Shown here one piece after another: positions 28,136-36,670 of a DNA stretch of 64,000 nucleotides; the stretch's first letter is position 1; the number at the start of each line of letters is the position of its first letter. Source of the stretch: Actinophytocola sp. (lineage in GTDB: Bacteria > Actinomycetota > Actinomycetes > Mycobacteriales > Pseudonocardiaceae). A program made the position numbers and the translations under genes. Where the stretch lies: NCBI GenBank assembly GCA_009377395.1, contig WHUB01000006.1, positions 37,471 to 101,470 of the forward strand. The letters run 5' to 3'. The notes beneath the pieces were generated by a model. It was not told the DNA's origin and searched no databases. It was given only the letters and a program-made list of their open reading frames with translations.

Positions 28136-29410
28136 GTGGAACATGACTTGCTCGTGCATCTCATCACCATTCCGCTGTTCACCGGAGTGATCGGCTACAT
28201 CACGAACTGGACCGGCGTGCTGATGCTTTTCCAGCCGCTGAAGTTCCACGGCATCCGAATTCCGGGGCTGAAGATACTGTTCCCGTTCCTGCCGCGCCGG
28301 GTGCAGGTCATTCCCGCCATTACCAGCGGTGGAAAGTTCGGCTGGCAGGGAATCGTGCCGTCGCGGGCGGCGAAAATGGCGAGCATCGCCGTCGACAAAG
28401 GACTCGCCAAGCTCGGCAGCATTTCCGACTTCTATCGCGAGCTGGAGCCTGACAAGATCGCGGAACGGCTCACCGAGATCGCGGAGGCCGAGATCCGCGA
28501 GGTGGTCGACCGGATCATGATCCGGGAGGAGCCGCAGCTCTGGCGCGACCTCCCGCCGCAGGTCAAGGACGTCGTGCACGCCAGGGTGATGGAGCGGCTG
28601 CCGAAGCTGGTGCGGCAGCTGACCGACGAGATCGGCGCGAACATCGACCAGTTGCTCGACGCGAAGCTGATGGTGATGCGCCACCTCGAACAACACCCGG
28701 AACTGCTCAACGACATGTTCCGGAAGGTGGGCAAGAAAGAGCTCACCTTCATGCAGAACTTCGGTTTCTACTTCGGCTACCCGATGGGTTTCCTACTGGT
28801 GTGGATAGTCGAGGTTTATCCGCAATGGTGGGTGCTGCCGGTCGGCGGCGTCGTCATCGGATACGTCGTCAACTACCTCGGCATCACGATGATTTTCGAA
28901 CCGGTGCAGCGGACGAACTGGGTGCCGTGGCGGCAGGGGCTGTTCATCAAGCGCAAGGCGGAGATCGCCGACGTCTACGCCAAGATCATCTCGGACAACG
29001 TGATCACCATCAACAACGTCGGCAACGAGCTGCTGCACGGGCCGAGGGCCGACCGCACCCATCAGATGCTCGAGAACCTACTGCGGCCGACGATCGACCG
29101 GGCGGTCGGCCCGGCGCGGCCCGCGGTGCGGATGGTGGTCGGCTCCCGCTCCTACGACCGGATCAGCCAATCGGTCGCCACCGAGTCGACGCGGTTCGCC
29201 CCGGTAGCCTTCGGCGACGAGGAGTTCAACGTCAGACAGGCGAACAAGATCTTCCGGTTCGTCGCCGACCAGATGCGCCGGATGAGCCTCGACGACTTCA
29301 ACGAGCTGCTGCGCTCGGCCATCAAGCAGGACGAGTGGCTGCTGTTCATGCACGGCGCGGTGCTCGGCGCGGGCGCGGGCCTGCTGCATCTGGCTATCTT
29401 TGGCGTATGA
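28136..29410 (+). CDS. DUF445 family membrane protein
   Basis: The 424-residue product has hydrophobic ends typical of DUF445 proteins: an N-terminal span (LVHLITIPLFTGVIGYITNW), the motif LFPFLPRRVQVIPAI followed by GGKFGWQGIVPSRAAKMA, a long helical extramembrane middle, two central spans (about residues 205-250), and a C-terminal hydrophobic segment. The family has no established function. GTG 28136 is chosen because GGGAGG lies eight bases upstream. The next gene starts within or shortly after its stop, so they form an operon. Confidence 0.85.
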   Translation: MEHDLLVHLITIPLFTGVIGYITNWTGVLMLFQPLKFHGIRIPGLKILFPFLPRRVQVIPAITSGGKFGWQGIVPSRAAKMASIAVDKGLAKLGSISDFYRELEPDKIAERLTEIAEAEIREVVDRIMIREEPQLWRDLPPQVKDVVHARVMERLPKLVRQLTDEIGANIDQLLDAKLMVMRHLEQHPELLNDMFRKVGKKELTFMQNFGFYFGYPMGFLLVWIVEVYPQWWVLPVGGVVIGYVVNYLGITMIFEPVQRTNWVPWRQGLFIKRKAEIADVYAKIISDNVITINNVGNELLHGPRADRTHQMLENLLRPTIDRAVGPARPAVRMVVGSRSYDRISQSVATESTRFAPVAFGDEEFNVRQANKIFRFVADQMRRMSLDDFNELLRSAIKQDEWLLFMHGAVLGAGAGLLHLAIFGV

Positions 29411-29436
29411 GGGCAGTGGCGAAGGGGAACGGTGAC

Positions 29437-30231
29437 ATGGTTGAGCACGCCACGGACGACGAGCACAACGACGTCGGCATCATCGACGGCGTCTCCGGCC
29501 TGGCCCGGGTCGCCGTGACGGGCTGGTGGCGCGCGACGACGGCGGTCGTCGAGACCACCGTCGGCACCGGCTCCAAGATCGTGAAGTCGGCGCTGAGCGG
29601 CGCGTCGCCCGCCCAGATCGTCGACGAGACGGCGACGGAGCTGCGCGGCATCGCGCAGCGGTCGCTCGGCTTCGGCGACCCGCAACCGAACGGCACCGGC
29701 TCGTCGTCGCGGCACAGCTGCTCGGAGCAGGAGCTGCGGGCCCGGGGCGCCGCGCTGCTGCAACGCTCGGCCGATGTCCGCTCGAACGACGACATGCACC
29801 CCGCCTACGAGCGCATCCTCGAGGAGATCGCGCCGGACGAGGCGCGCATCCTCAAGTTCCTCGCGCTCAACGGCGCGCAGCCGACCGTCGACGTGCGCAC
29901 GACCCGGCCGTTCGGGGTCGGCTCCGAGCTGGTGGCGGAGCGGCTGTCGATGATCGGTGAGGAGTCCGGCTGCCGCCATCTCGACCGCATCAACGCGTAC
30001 CTGAACAACCTGTTCCGGCTCGGCCTGTTGTGGTTCTCCAAGGAGAAGGTGGAGCCGTCGCGGTATCAGGTGGTCGAGGTGCAGCCGATCGTCACCGACG
30101 CGATGAAGCGGGCGGGCCGCTCGCCGAGCACGGTGCACCGCAGCGTGCACCTGACGCCGTTCGGCGTGGACTTCTGCAAGACCTGCCTGCCGCTCGACAG
30201 CCCGGGCTACGGCGGCCCGATCATGCTGTGA
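29437..30231 (+). CDS. DUF4393 (Abi-alpha-like) protein
   Basis: The 264-residue product has an N-terminal helical segment with Gly/Thr/Ala (GWWRATTAVVETTVGTGSKI), a middle region with PAYERILEEIAPDEARILKFL, and a C-terminal winged-helix-like part ending HLTPFGVDFCKTCLPLD, matching the DUF4393 layout. Some members are linked to phage abortive infection, but many are plain chromosomal genes, so I do not claim a defence role. ATG 29437 has GAAGGGG upstream; ATG 29407, overlapping the DUF445 stop as ATGA, is the alternative. It converges with the pseudokinase gene. Confidence 0.72.
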   Translation: MVEHATDDEHNDVGIIDGVSGLARVAVTGWWRATTAVVETTVGTGSKIVKSALSGASPAQIVDETATELRGIAQRSLGFGDPQPNGTGSSSRHSCSEQELRARGAALLQRSADVRSNDDMHPAYERILEEIAPDEARILKFLALNGAQPTVDVRTTRPFGVGSELVAERLSMIGEESGCRHLDRINAYLNNLFRLGLLWFSKEKVEPSRYQVVEVQPIVTDAMKRAGRSPSTVHRSVHLTPFGVDFCKTCLPLDSPGYGGPIML

Positions 30232-30238
30232 CTCGCTG

Positions 30239-31372
30239 CTAGACGAGGACGAGCTCGGTGAACACGATGCCCACGATCGCGGCGGCGAGGATGGCGACGA
30301 CGAGCAGCACCCGCATCGCGGCCCGGTTGTGGTGCGGTATCGCCGGGTTGCCGCTGGTGGGCGGCATCGGCCGCTGATGCCAGCCGGGCGCCGGTGGCGG
30401 CACCGTGATCGGTTGCTGCGGTGTCGGTTGCCGTCTCGGCAGCGGAGTCGTCGAGTGCGACGGCGTGCCCGCATCCTGGCCTGCCGGTGGTACGTACTGC
30501 GGTGGCGCCGCCGGCGCGGCAGTGAGTGTCTCGGCCTCGCTGGCGGGTGGCCGCACGCGGCGCAGCAACAGCTTCGGCTGCCTGCCTTCCGCGATCGCGG
30601 TGAGCGCCTCCCAGCAGTCCGTCATGGACGGCCGCTGCGCCGGGTCGATCGCCAGCATTCGTTCCAGCAGCTGCGGCAGTAGCGTGGCGGCGTCGGCTCG
30701 TCGGCCGATCGTGATCGTGTCGTGCGCCGCGTTCGGTGACTCGGGGCCGGGGTCGGTGCCGAGCGGCCCGAACGGGGTGGTGCGGTGCAGCGCGAAGTAC
30801 AGCGTGGCGCCGAGGGAGAACATGTCGGACGCCGACGTCGCCACGCGCCCCGCGATGACCTCCGGCGCCCGGAACGCCTGGTCGTGGTGCAGCGTCCCGA
30901 TGCCGAAGTCGGTGATCTGCACCGCGCCGTCGTCGGCGAGCAGCACGTTGGCCGGTTCCACCGCTCGGTGGATGAGGCCGAGTTCCGTGGCGGCGGCGAG
31001 CGCCGCGGCGAGTTGCGCGCCGAGGGTGACGGTGTCGTGCGCCGCGAGCTTGCCGTGTCCGGCGATGAAGTCGGACATCGTCCGCGACGGCACGTACTCC
31101 GTGATCAGCCAGATGCCGTCGGCCTCGATGAGCACGTCGTAGACGGTGACCGCGCAGCTGTGCTTGAGGCGGGCGGCGTCGCGGGCGCGGCGCACCGCGA
31201 CCTCGAGATCGGTGTCACCGGTGGTGCCGCCGCGGGGCAGGGCGACTGGTTTGGCGGCGACGGTGCGGTGCACGCTCTGGTCCTGCGCGATCCAGATGAA
31301 CCCGCCGTTGCCGCGACCGATCGGCTGGCTGAGCCGGTATCGGTCCCCGAGCAGCCTGCCTTCGGTCGTCAC
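30239..31372 (-). CDS. predicted membrane Ser/Thr pseudokinase
   Basis: The 377-residue product has a protein-kinase domain (about 10-270), a Pro/Thr-rich linker and one C-terminal membrane span (about 353-373) with almost nothing outside. The Gly-rich loop (IGRGNGGFIW), the Lys of VAAK (41) and DFG (155-157) are present. The catalytic HRDxKxxN motif reads HRAVEPAN, so both the catalytic Asp (137 is Ala) and the loop Lys (139 is Glu) are lost. It probably does not phosphorylate and may regulate the partner kinase. GTG 31372 overlaps the stop of that kinase gene, so both are made together. Confidence 0.87.
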   Translation of the reverse strand: MTTEGRLLGDRYRLSQPIGRGNGGFIWIAQDQSVHRTVAAKPVALPRGGTTGDTDLEVAVRRARDAARLKHSCAVTVYDVLIEADGIWLITEYVPSRTMSDFIAGHGKLAAHDTVTLGAQLAAALAAATELGLIHRAVEPANVLLADDGAVQITDFGIGTLHHDQAFRAPEVIAGRVATSASDMFSLGATLYFALHRTTPFGPLGTDPGPESPNAAHDTITIGRRADAATLLPQLLERMLAIDPAQRPSMTDCWEALTAIAEGRQPKLLLRRVRPPASEAETLTAAPAAPPQYVPPAGQDAGTPSHSTTPLPRRQPTPQQPITVPPPAPGWHQRPMPPTSGNPAIPHHNRAAMRVLLVVAILAAAIVGIVFTELVLV

Positions 31373-32877
31373 TGCGAAGCACTCGTGGTCGTCGTCGTTG
31401 TCGGCGACGGGCTCGTGGTCGTTGTCGTTGTCGGCGACGGGCTCGTGGTCGTTGTCGTCGTCGGCGACGGGCTCGTGGTCGTGGTGGTCGTCGTCGGCCG
31501 CGTCGTCGTGGTGGTGGTCGTGGTCGTGGTGGTCGTCGTCGGCTGCGGGGCCGGCAGCACCGGCTGCTGCGTCGTTGTCGGCACCGGCTGCTGCGTCGTC
31601 GTGGTGGTCGTCGGCGGCTTCGTCGTGGTGCTCGTCGTCGAGCCGACCGGCTGCTGCGGGTTCGGGTCATCCGGCGAGTTGCTGGTGAACAGCCACAGCG
31701 CGAACGCGGCGACGACAGCGAGGGTGCCGACGGCGAAGGCGGGTCCCGTCCACCGGCGCTTGCCCGGCGCCAGCTCCGGCTCGTCACCGGGCGGAACGAT
31801 CGTGGTCTGGTCGTGGTCGCGGTAGTCGTCGGTGTAGTAACCGGCAGGTTGGTAGGCGGTCTCCTGACCACCGGCCGCGAGCATGTCGGTCGCCGTGTTG
31901 CCGGTGCCGGCGGTGAGGCTGCCCGCGTGGCCGACGAGGTCGGTCGGCCGGTAGGGGTCGTCGATCGCCGCCGCAGCGCCCACCGCGCCGAGGGCGGCCG
32001 CGCCGCCGACCATCGCCGTCGGGTCGGATTCGACCGGACCGCCGAGCGGGGTCTCACCGCGCGCCACGGCGGCGAGCAGGCCCTCGGCCTCGGTGGCCGT
32101 CGGCCGGTGCGCCTTCTCCGGGTGAAGCAGCAGCGCGAGCACGCTGGTGAGCGGGCCGGACCGCTGTGGCGGGTTGATCTGACCGGCCGCGACGGCGTGC
32201 AGCAGGCTCAGCGTGTTCTCGCTGAGCCCGAACGGCGGCAAGCCCTCGGTCGCGGCGTAGAGCGTCGAGCCGAGCGAGAAGACGTCCGACTCGGGCCCGG
32301 GTTCCTCGCCGATGGCGACCTCGGGCGCGAGGTAGGCGGGCGTGCCGGCGATCATGCCGGTCTTGGTGACGCTGACGTCGTCCTTCGCGCGCGAGATGCC
32401 GAAGTCGGTGATCTTCACGACGCCGTCGTCGGCCAGCAGGATGTTCGCGGGCTTGATGTCGCGGTGCACGATGCCGACCCGGTGCGCGCTGGTCAGCGCG
32501 GCGGCGATCTGGGCGCCGATGCGGGCGACCTCGAGCGGCGGCAGCACGGTGTCCGCCTGCACGACCGCGGCGAGGCTGGTCGACCGGAGGTACTCCATGA
32601 TCAGGCACGGCTGGCCGTGATCATCGGTGACGACGTCGAAGACCGTGATGGCGTTCGGGTGATGCAGCCGGGCCGCTATCCGGCCCTCGCGCATGGTGCG
32701 CTGGCGGGCCTCTTCCGCCTCGTTCTCCTCGAGCCCCGGTTGCAGCAGCAGTTGTTTGATGGCGACGGTGCGGCCGAGCAGTTCGTCCTGGGCTTGCCAG
32801 ACGGCACCCATGGCGCCGGTGCCGATTTTGTTGCTGATCCGGTATCGACCGGCGACAAGACGGCCCTCGTCGCTCAC
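31369..32877 (-). CDS. membrane Ser/Thr protein kinase (PknB-like)
   Basis: The 502-residue product is a complete eukaryotic-type kinase: Gly loop (IGTGAMGAVW), Lys41 in VAIK, HRDIKPAN with catalytic Asp140, DFG at 158-160, an activation loop with SVTKTGMIAGTPAYLAPE, a membrane span at about 378-398 and an extracytoplasmic tail of ~100 residues made mostly of Thr, Pro and Ser. There are no PASTA domains, so it is not a classical PknB sensor. GTG 32877 has AAGGGG seven bases upstream. It leads an operon with the pseudokinase. Confidence 0.92.
   Translation of the reverse strand: MSDEGRLVAGRYRISNKIGTGAMGAVWQAQDELLGRTVAIKQLLLQPGLEENEAEEARQRTMREGRIAARLHHPNAITVFDVVTDDHGQPCLIMEYLRSTSLAAVVQADTVLPPLEVARIGAQIAAALTSAHRVGIVHRDIKPANILLADDGVVKITDFGISRAKDDVSVTKTGMIAGTPAYLAPEVAIGEEPGPESDVFSLGSTLYAATEGLPPFGLSENTLSLLHAVAAGQINPPQRSGPLTSVLALLLHPEKAHRPTATEAEGLLAAVARGETPLGGPVESDPTAMVGGAAALGAVGAAAAIDDPYRPTDLVGHAGSLTAGTGNTATDMLAAGGQETAYQPAGYYTDDYRDHDQTTIVPPGDEPELAPGKRRWTGPAFAVGTLAVVAAFALWLFTSNSPDDPNPQQPVGSTTSTTTKPPTTTTTTQQPVPTTTQQPVLPAPQPTTTTTTTTTTTTTRPTTTTTTTSPSPTTTTTTSPSPTTTTTTSPSPTTTTTTSASQ
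31391..31480. repeat. 30-bp tandem repeat coding for a Thr/Ser/Pro tail
   Basis: Three 30-base units (31391-31420, 31421-31450, 31451-31480), nearly identical, each contain TCGGCGACGGGCTCGTGGTC. They encode a ten-residue repeat of six Thr followed by Ser-Pro-Ser-Pro in the extracytoplasmic tail of the kinase. The unit number may vary between strains. Glycosylation or cell-wall spanning are possible roles of such tails. Confidence 0.85.
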
Positions 32878-33133
32878 TGGTAGGCCCCTTGGTTCGTGCT
32901 TGGCATCGGTGGTGGTCCACTCCCTGGCTGTCCTGCTGCTACGGACTTGCCAGCAGGTCACGGCACCCACGAACGTGCCGGCTAGTCCGCACTGCACCGA
33001 CTCGACGCTGCTCGCCCTGTGGTCACGCTCTGTGGCGCACTCTACCCCACGCATGCCCGCTGGTCGGCCCGGGTTCAGGCTAGGGCTTCACCCTCCGCAC
33101 ACGGACCCGGTGCGCAGATGTCGGGTTTGCCCG

Positions 33134-33898
33134 TCACTCCTGACCCGGGCTCCGTTGTGCCGACAGCAGCCTCGCTGCCGTGATCGTCGCAGGTGGGCCG
33201 GTATCCACCCGGAGCAGTTGCGTCACCCGATACCGCCGGGAGTCGGACCGCGTGACGGTGATTACCGCCCGCACCATTCCGTCCGGCATGACGCCGAGCC
33301 GGTGCACGGTCACCGCGTCGACGCGAGCGAACGCGTCGGTGAGCTCGTCCGTCCGGCCGCCGCGCAGGCCGCCGCCGAGCATCGCGAGCGCCTCGTCCGG
33401 TGCCGACGCGAGGCTGTCGTAGAAGTGGCGGGTGACCCGGCGCGCGTCCCGCGGGTCCCGCACGGCGCGGGACGTCGTGACCGTGTCGCCGACCAGGATG
33501 GTGCCGGTGGCAGGCGGCGTGGTCATCATCGTGAACCCGGCGAGGGCGGCGATGCCGGTGATCTGGCGCTGCGGCCGCGCTTCCCCGGTCGCGGCCCGGT
33601 GCCGGTCGAGGAACACAGCGGTGAGGATCGACCCGCACAGTACGGCGAGGGCGATGGCGAGCCCGGCGAGCTTGGCCGCCCGTGCCGTCGGGTTGTCCGG
33701 CTCGCCGGGAGGTTCGTCGTCGGCGTCGGTCTGGTCGTCGTGGTCGAAGATGGCGAGCGGGCTCGGGTCGCGGAGCAGGTCGTTCAGCTCGTCGACGTCG
33801 ACCATCGGGTCGGCCAGCAGCTCCTCGCAGAGGAAGTCCTCGATGCGCGTCGGGGTGAGGGTGCGCTGTCCGTGTCGTTGCCGTCCGAAGGTTGGCAC
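33134..33898 (-). CDS. hypothetical single-span membrane protein
   Basis: The 254-residue product has a polar N-terminal ~75 residues with conserved-looking TPTRIEDFLCEELLADPMVD, one membrane span (about 76-98) and an extracytoplasmic domain with a beta-rich look (ITGIAALAGFTMMTTPPATG, VTVHRLGVMPDGMVRAVITV). I do not recognise the family. GTG 33898 has a purine-rich site upstream. The gap between it and the kinase (32878-33133) and the one before the next gene (33899-34137) show nothing clear beyond likely promoter sequence. Confidence 0.7.
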   Translation of the reverse strand: MPTFGRQRHGQRTLTPTRIEDFLCEELLADPMVDVDELNDLLRDPSPLAIFDHDDQTDADDEPPGEPDNPTARAAKLAGLAIALAVLCGSILTAVFLDRHRAATGEARPQRQITGIAALAGFTMMTTPPATGTILVGDTVTTSRAVRDPRDARRVTRHFYDSLASAPDEALAMLGGGLRGGRTDELTDAFARVDAVTVHRLGVMPDGMVRAVITVTRSDSRRYRVTQLLRVDTGPPATITAARLLSAQRSPGQE

Positions 33899-34137
33899 CG
33901 TCCGATCGCCTGCCTTCCCGAACCGTGGCTCGTTGGCTCGGCTAAAGCCTGCCGTGGCACCGGATTCCGGGGCCAGTACGCGTCGGTGAAGTGCCTGTCA
34001 CTGTCGGCAAACGGTCCTGGTGGTAGCCCGATTAGCCTAGAGAAAGCTGAGATAACCCGAGCTGTGGGACCTTCGCCATCGATCTTCCTTGACGAGGTCC
34101 GTCCCGCGATTTGCCTGACCGGCGAAGCTCCCAACCG

Positions 34138-35469
34138 CTAGTCGTCGGTGATCTTGTCGCCCTGTTCGAACTGCAGCGTCCGCTGCTGCCGCTCCCGCGT
34201 GCCGTCCTTGTACACGGCGACGACGGTGTTGATCGTGATCCGCCTGCGCTGGTCGATGTAGATGTGCTTGATCTCGAAGTAGGCGATGTCGGAGTAGCGC
34301 GCCGCGATACTCTCCGCGCCCTCGGCGTACAGCTCGCCGCCGGTCTGCTCGTGCGCCTTCTCCGGGTTCTCCGTGATCTGGTTCAGGAAGATCTCGGAGC
34401 GGTCGCCCATCGTCTCGGCGTCGGGCGGGAACCGGTAGAAGTAGTCGGTCCGCGTCTCCCGTGGCGCCGGTGACGGCGGCGGCTTCTGCGGCTCCTGCGT
34501 CGTCGTCGGCGAGGAGGCGTACGGCGACGTCGTCATGGTGGGACTCGCCGCGCTCGGCGCCGGTGTCGGCTGCGGCGCCATGGTCGTCGGCACGCTGGTG
34601 TGCGACGGCAGGACGGCGGCACGGTCGGCGATGATGTTCTGCTGCGAGGACGACGACGGCGCCGCGCTCGGGGCCGGCGCCTGCTGCGTCGTCCGGTCGA
34701 AGCCGTAGTTGTACAGCGGCGGGTTCTCACCACGCAGTCCGGTCCAGTTGTCGCTGGCGACCTGGTCCGTCGGCGGCTGCTGGCCGACGACGTAGGACGC
34801 GGCGACGAGCAGCGCCACCACCACGCCGCCCGAGGAGACAGTGGCGAACCAGGCCGCCTTCTTCCAGCTCCGTGGCGGGGTGACCGAGGCGGGCACGGTG
34901 CCGAGGTCGAAGGTGCTCAGCCCGTCCTTCGGCGGGGCGTAGTAGACCCAGGGCTCGCTCCGGGGCAGCTCGGTCGGCGTCAGCGTCACCTTCGTGCGGC
35001 GCAGCACGTTGTCGCTCGGCCGCTCGGGCTCGACGATCGGCCCGTCCTCGCCGATCGGGGTGTCGTCGGGCAGCGGTTCCGGCTCGGGCGCCGGGGCCGG
35101 GTCGCTCGTGGCGCGCTCGGCGTCGCGGATGATGGCGCCGTAGGCGGCGTTCCACGCTTCGGGGTCCCGCTCGAGGTCGGCGAGCGGCAGCACGCCGGAC
35201 ATCGTCGTTGTCGTCGCCGTCTTGGTCGGGCGCGGTTCCGTCGGCGTCGCGGCTCGCGCGCGGGCGCGCGGGCGCGGCGCGTGCCCGTATGCGGCAGCGG
35301 CGGCCGCGCGGATCGCGATCAGCGGGGCGGTGTCGGCGGTGTCGATCGCGCTGCGGTGCCGTGAGCCGGTTCGCTGGGACGCGACGGTGGGGGTCCAGGT
35401 GCTCGCGCCCGCGCCGCGACGATGCCGTCCGGGCCGATGGATGCCCGGGTCGCTGATCGTGTCGCTCAT
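34138..35469 (-). CDS. hypothetical single-span membrane protein with Pro/Ser/Thr-rich exterior
   Basis: The 443-residue product has a disordered Arg/Ala/Thr-rich N-terminal ~90 residues, a cytoplasmic region with EAWNAAYGAIIRDAER, one membrane span at about 213-232 (AAWFATVSSGGVVVALLVAA), a Pro/Ser/Thr-rich linker and a compact C-terminal domain (~340-443; YFYRFPPDAETMGDRSEIFL to QFEQGDKITDD). It is not a family I know. ATG 35469 follows GGGAGGG at ~11 bases. Its size and plan resemble secreted or wall-associated sensors, but no function should be assigned. Confidence 0.72.
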   Translation of the reverse strand: MSDTISDPGIHRPGRHRRGAGASTWTPTVASQRTGSRHRSAIDTADTAPLIAIRAAAAAAYGHAPRPRARARAATPTEPRPTKTATTTTMSGVLPLADLERDPEAWNAAYGAIIRDAERATSDPAPAPEPEPLPDDTPIGEDGPIVEPERPSDNVLRRTKVTLTPTELPRSEPWVYYAPPKDGLSTFDLGTVPASVTPPRSWKKAAWFATVSSGGVVVALLVAASYVVGQQPPTDQVASDNWTGLRGENPPLYNYGFDRTTQQAPAPSAAPSSSSQQNIIADRAAVLPSHTSVPTTMAPQPTPAPSAASPTMTTSPYASSPTTTQEPQKPPPSPAPRETRTDYFYRFPPDAETMGDRSEIFLNQITENPEKAHEQTGGELYAEGAESIAARYSDIAYFEIKHIYIDQRRRITINTVVAVYKDGTRERQQRTLQFEQGDKITDD

Positions 35470-35783
35470 GCCGGGGTGACCCTCCCGCGGCGGCGACTTG
35501 ACGGCGGAAGCGGCAACCTTCCGCCGATCGGAGCAGCGCCGGTCGCCGCGCCTGCGATAGGCCATGCGTACCCAGAGGAACCCCCGGTACGGGCCCGCAG
35601 CCGCGCCAGGGGGCGCTGCCTGTGAATCTTCACGTGCACCAGGGTAGGAGGCTCACAGCCAGATACCAGCTTGGGCCAGAAATATCCGCTTACATCATCC
35701 GAACGTGTGCCTTCGATCGGGTGGTAATTGGACAGTCGATGGGGATTTCCCCCATATGTCCTTGTACACGGGGGAATCGCATG
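35470..35783. other. intergenic stretch without a convincing gene
   Basis: This 314-base gap is AT-richer in its second half. It carries a short palindrome GTGAA-TC-TTCAC (35623-35634) and a TGGGG-ATTT-CCCCCA hairpin near 35740. The first could be a regulatory site of the minus-strand gene at 34138; the second might be a weak terminator for the minus-strand gene at 35784. I see no coding frame with a ribosome site. Confidence 0.4.
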
Positions 35784-36101
35784 CTAGCTGCCGCTGCGAT
35801 ACCGCTGCTGGGTCGACCGGAGCGCCCTGGTGGCCGCCGCGCCGCTGCCCGCCGCGACGAGCACCGCGAGGATGTCGACCGGGACGTTGCCGGCGGCCGC
35901 CAGCAGCAACGCGAGCAGCGCGCCCGTCGTCGTGCCCGCGGCCATCGGCCAGCGGCTGCGGACGTAGGCCGCGATGGGCGCCCCACCGGCGCGCTTGGTG
36001 GCGGCGCTGCTGAGCAGACCGAGGTAGGCGGCGTTGCCGAGCGCCGCGAGCACGGACCCGATCGCGACGATCACCGCGATGAGGTTGACGACCGTTCCCA
36101 T
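35784..36101 (-). CDS. small membrane protein, about three spans
   Basis: The 105-residue product has hydrophobic segments at about residues 3-22, 52-69 and 72-90, separated by basic loops, and a polar C terminus. ATG 36101 begins MGTVVNLIAVIVAIG. I do not recognise the family. It lies upstream of chorismate mutase on the other side of a perfect palindrome TCAGGG-ACAA-CCCTGA (36137-36152), which may be an operator for it. Confidence 0.68.
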   Translation of the reverse strand: MGTVVNLIAVIVAIGSVLAALGNAAYLGLLSSAATKRAGGAPIAAYVRSRWPMAAGTTTGALLALLLAAAGNVPVDILAVLVAAGSGAAATRALRSTQQRYRSGS

Positions 36102-36136
36102 GACACCAGTGTGCCCGTCGTCGGGCGGTCATGGCC

Positions 36137-36152
36137 TCAGGGACAACCCTGA
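36137..36152. promoter_or_regulatory. palindrome TCAGGG-ACAA-CCCTGA upstream of the small membrane gene
   Basis: A perfect 6-4-6 inverted repeat lies 36 bases upstream of the minus-strand start at 36101 and just after the chorismate mutase stop. Its right part, CAACCCTGAAT, recurs at 25516-25526 in the promoter region of the PspC kinase pair. A dimeric regulator site is plausible. Confidence 0.45.
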
Positions 36153-36154
36153 AT

Positions 36155-36445
36155 CTAGGACCGGCCGAGACGGCCCCGGCCGAGGTTGAGCAGCGCCATC
36201 GCGAGCTGTCGTCCCTCGGGACCCAGCTCGCGGTATCTGGCGAGCACGTCCATCTCCCGGTTGTAGACGATCCGCGTCCCGCCCGCGGCGAGCCGGGCGG
36301 CGCCGATCATCTTCGACACCTCGACGCGGCGCTTGACCAGCCGCAGGATCTCGGTGTCGAGCTCGTCGATCTCCTCGCGGAGCTCCTTGATCTCGTCGGC
36401 GGACAGGGGAGTGTCCGGCGTGTCCTCGCGGGCCTGCGTGTTCAT
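36155..36445 (-). CDS. chorismate mutase, AroQ type (Rv0948c-like)
   Basis: The enzyme converts chorismate to prephenate for Phe and Tyr synthesis. The 96-residue all-helical product has the AroQ signature IDELDTEILRLVKRRVEVSK followed by the basic active-site region AARLAAGGTRIV and NREMDVLARYRELG. It matches the M. tuberculosis intracellular chorismate mutase Rv0948c in length, sequence and gene order next to uvrD1. That enzyme is weak alone and activated by DAHP synthase. ATG 36445 follows GGAGGAAG. Its leader carries two mutually exclusive hairpins (see the attenuator entry). Confidence 0.92.
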   Translation of the reverse strand: MNTQAREDTPDTPLSADEIKELREEIDELDTEILRLVKRRVEVSKMIGAARLAAGGTRIVYNREMDVLARYRELGPEGRQLAMALLNLGRGRLGRS

Positions 36446-36494
36446 GGCTTCCTCCGGTGTGGCCGGATTCGAGTCGGATCCCCTGAGTCGACGA

Positions 36495-36580
36495 AAGCCC
36501 CGGGGTCCGCTGACTCCGGGGCTTGGGTGACTGCTGGTGCGCGCACTACGCGATCACGGGAGCCGGAGTCCGGGTCCCGT
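36495..36580 (-). promoter_or_regulatory. attenuator-like leader of the chorismate mutase gene
   Basis: In the minus-strand direction the 5' region first forms a hairpin at 36580-36556 (ACGGGA...TCCCGT with inner CCGGA/CCGG helix), then a GC-rich hairpin at 36524-36495 followed by TTTCG, which looks like a terminator. GACTCCGG of the first hairpin is exactly complementary to CCGGAGTC of the second, so the two states exclude each other. There is no other minus-strand gene upstream that would need a terminator here. A 52-codon frame (36600-36442) runs through it and ends overlapping the ATG. Confidence 0.45.
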
Positions 36581-36670
36581 AGAAAAATCGCGTCACGCAT
36601 CGCACGAGGTCATTCTGACACAGTGCCAGCAGAACCGTCGAGCCAGCGCCGCGGTGTGAGTGCGCACAGG

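Noticed and set aside
29437..30231. DUF4393 protein as an abortive-infection gene
   Set aside because: The family name includes Abi-alpha, but there are no other defence genes nearby and the operon partner is a housekeeping-type DUF445 protein.
31391..31480. Regular 30-bp repeats that look like the start of a CRISPR array
   Set aside because: The units are directly adjacent without unique spacers and encode the Thr/Ser/Pro tail of the kinase.
36446..36480. Sequence resembling a tRNA T-arm before chorismate mutase (GACTCGAATCC on the minus strand)
   Set aside because: No acceptor, D or anticodon stems can be built around it.
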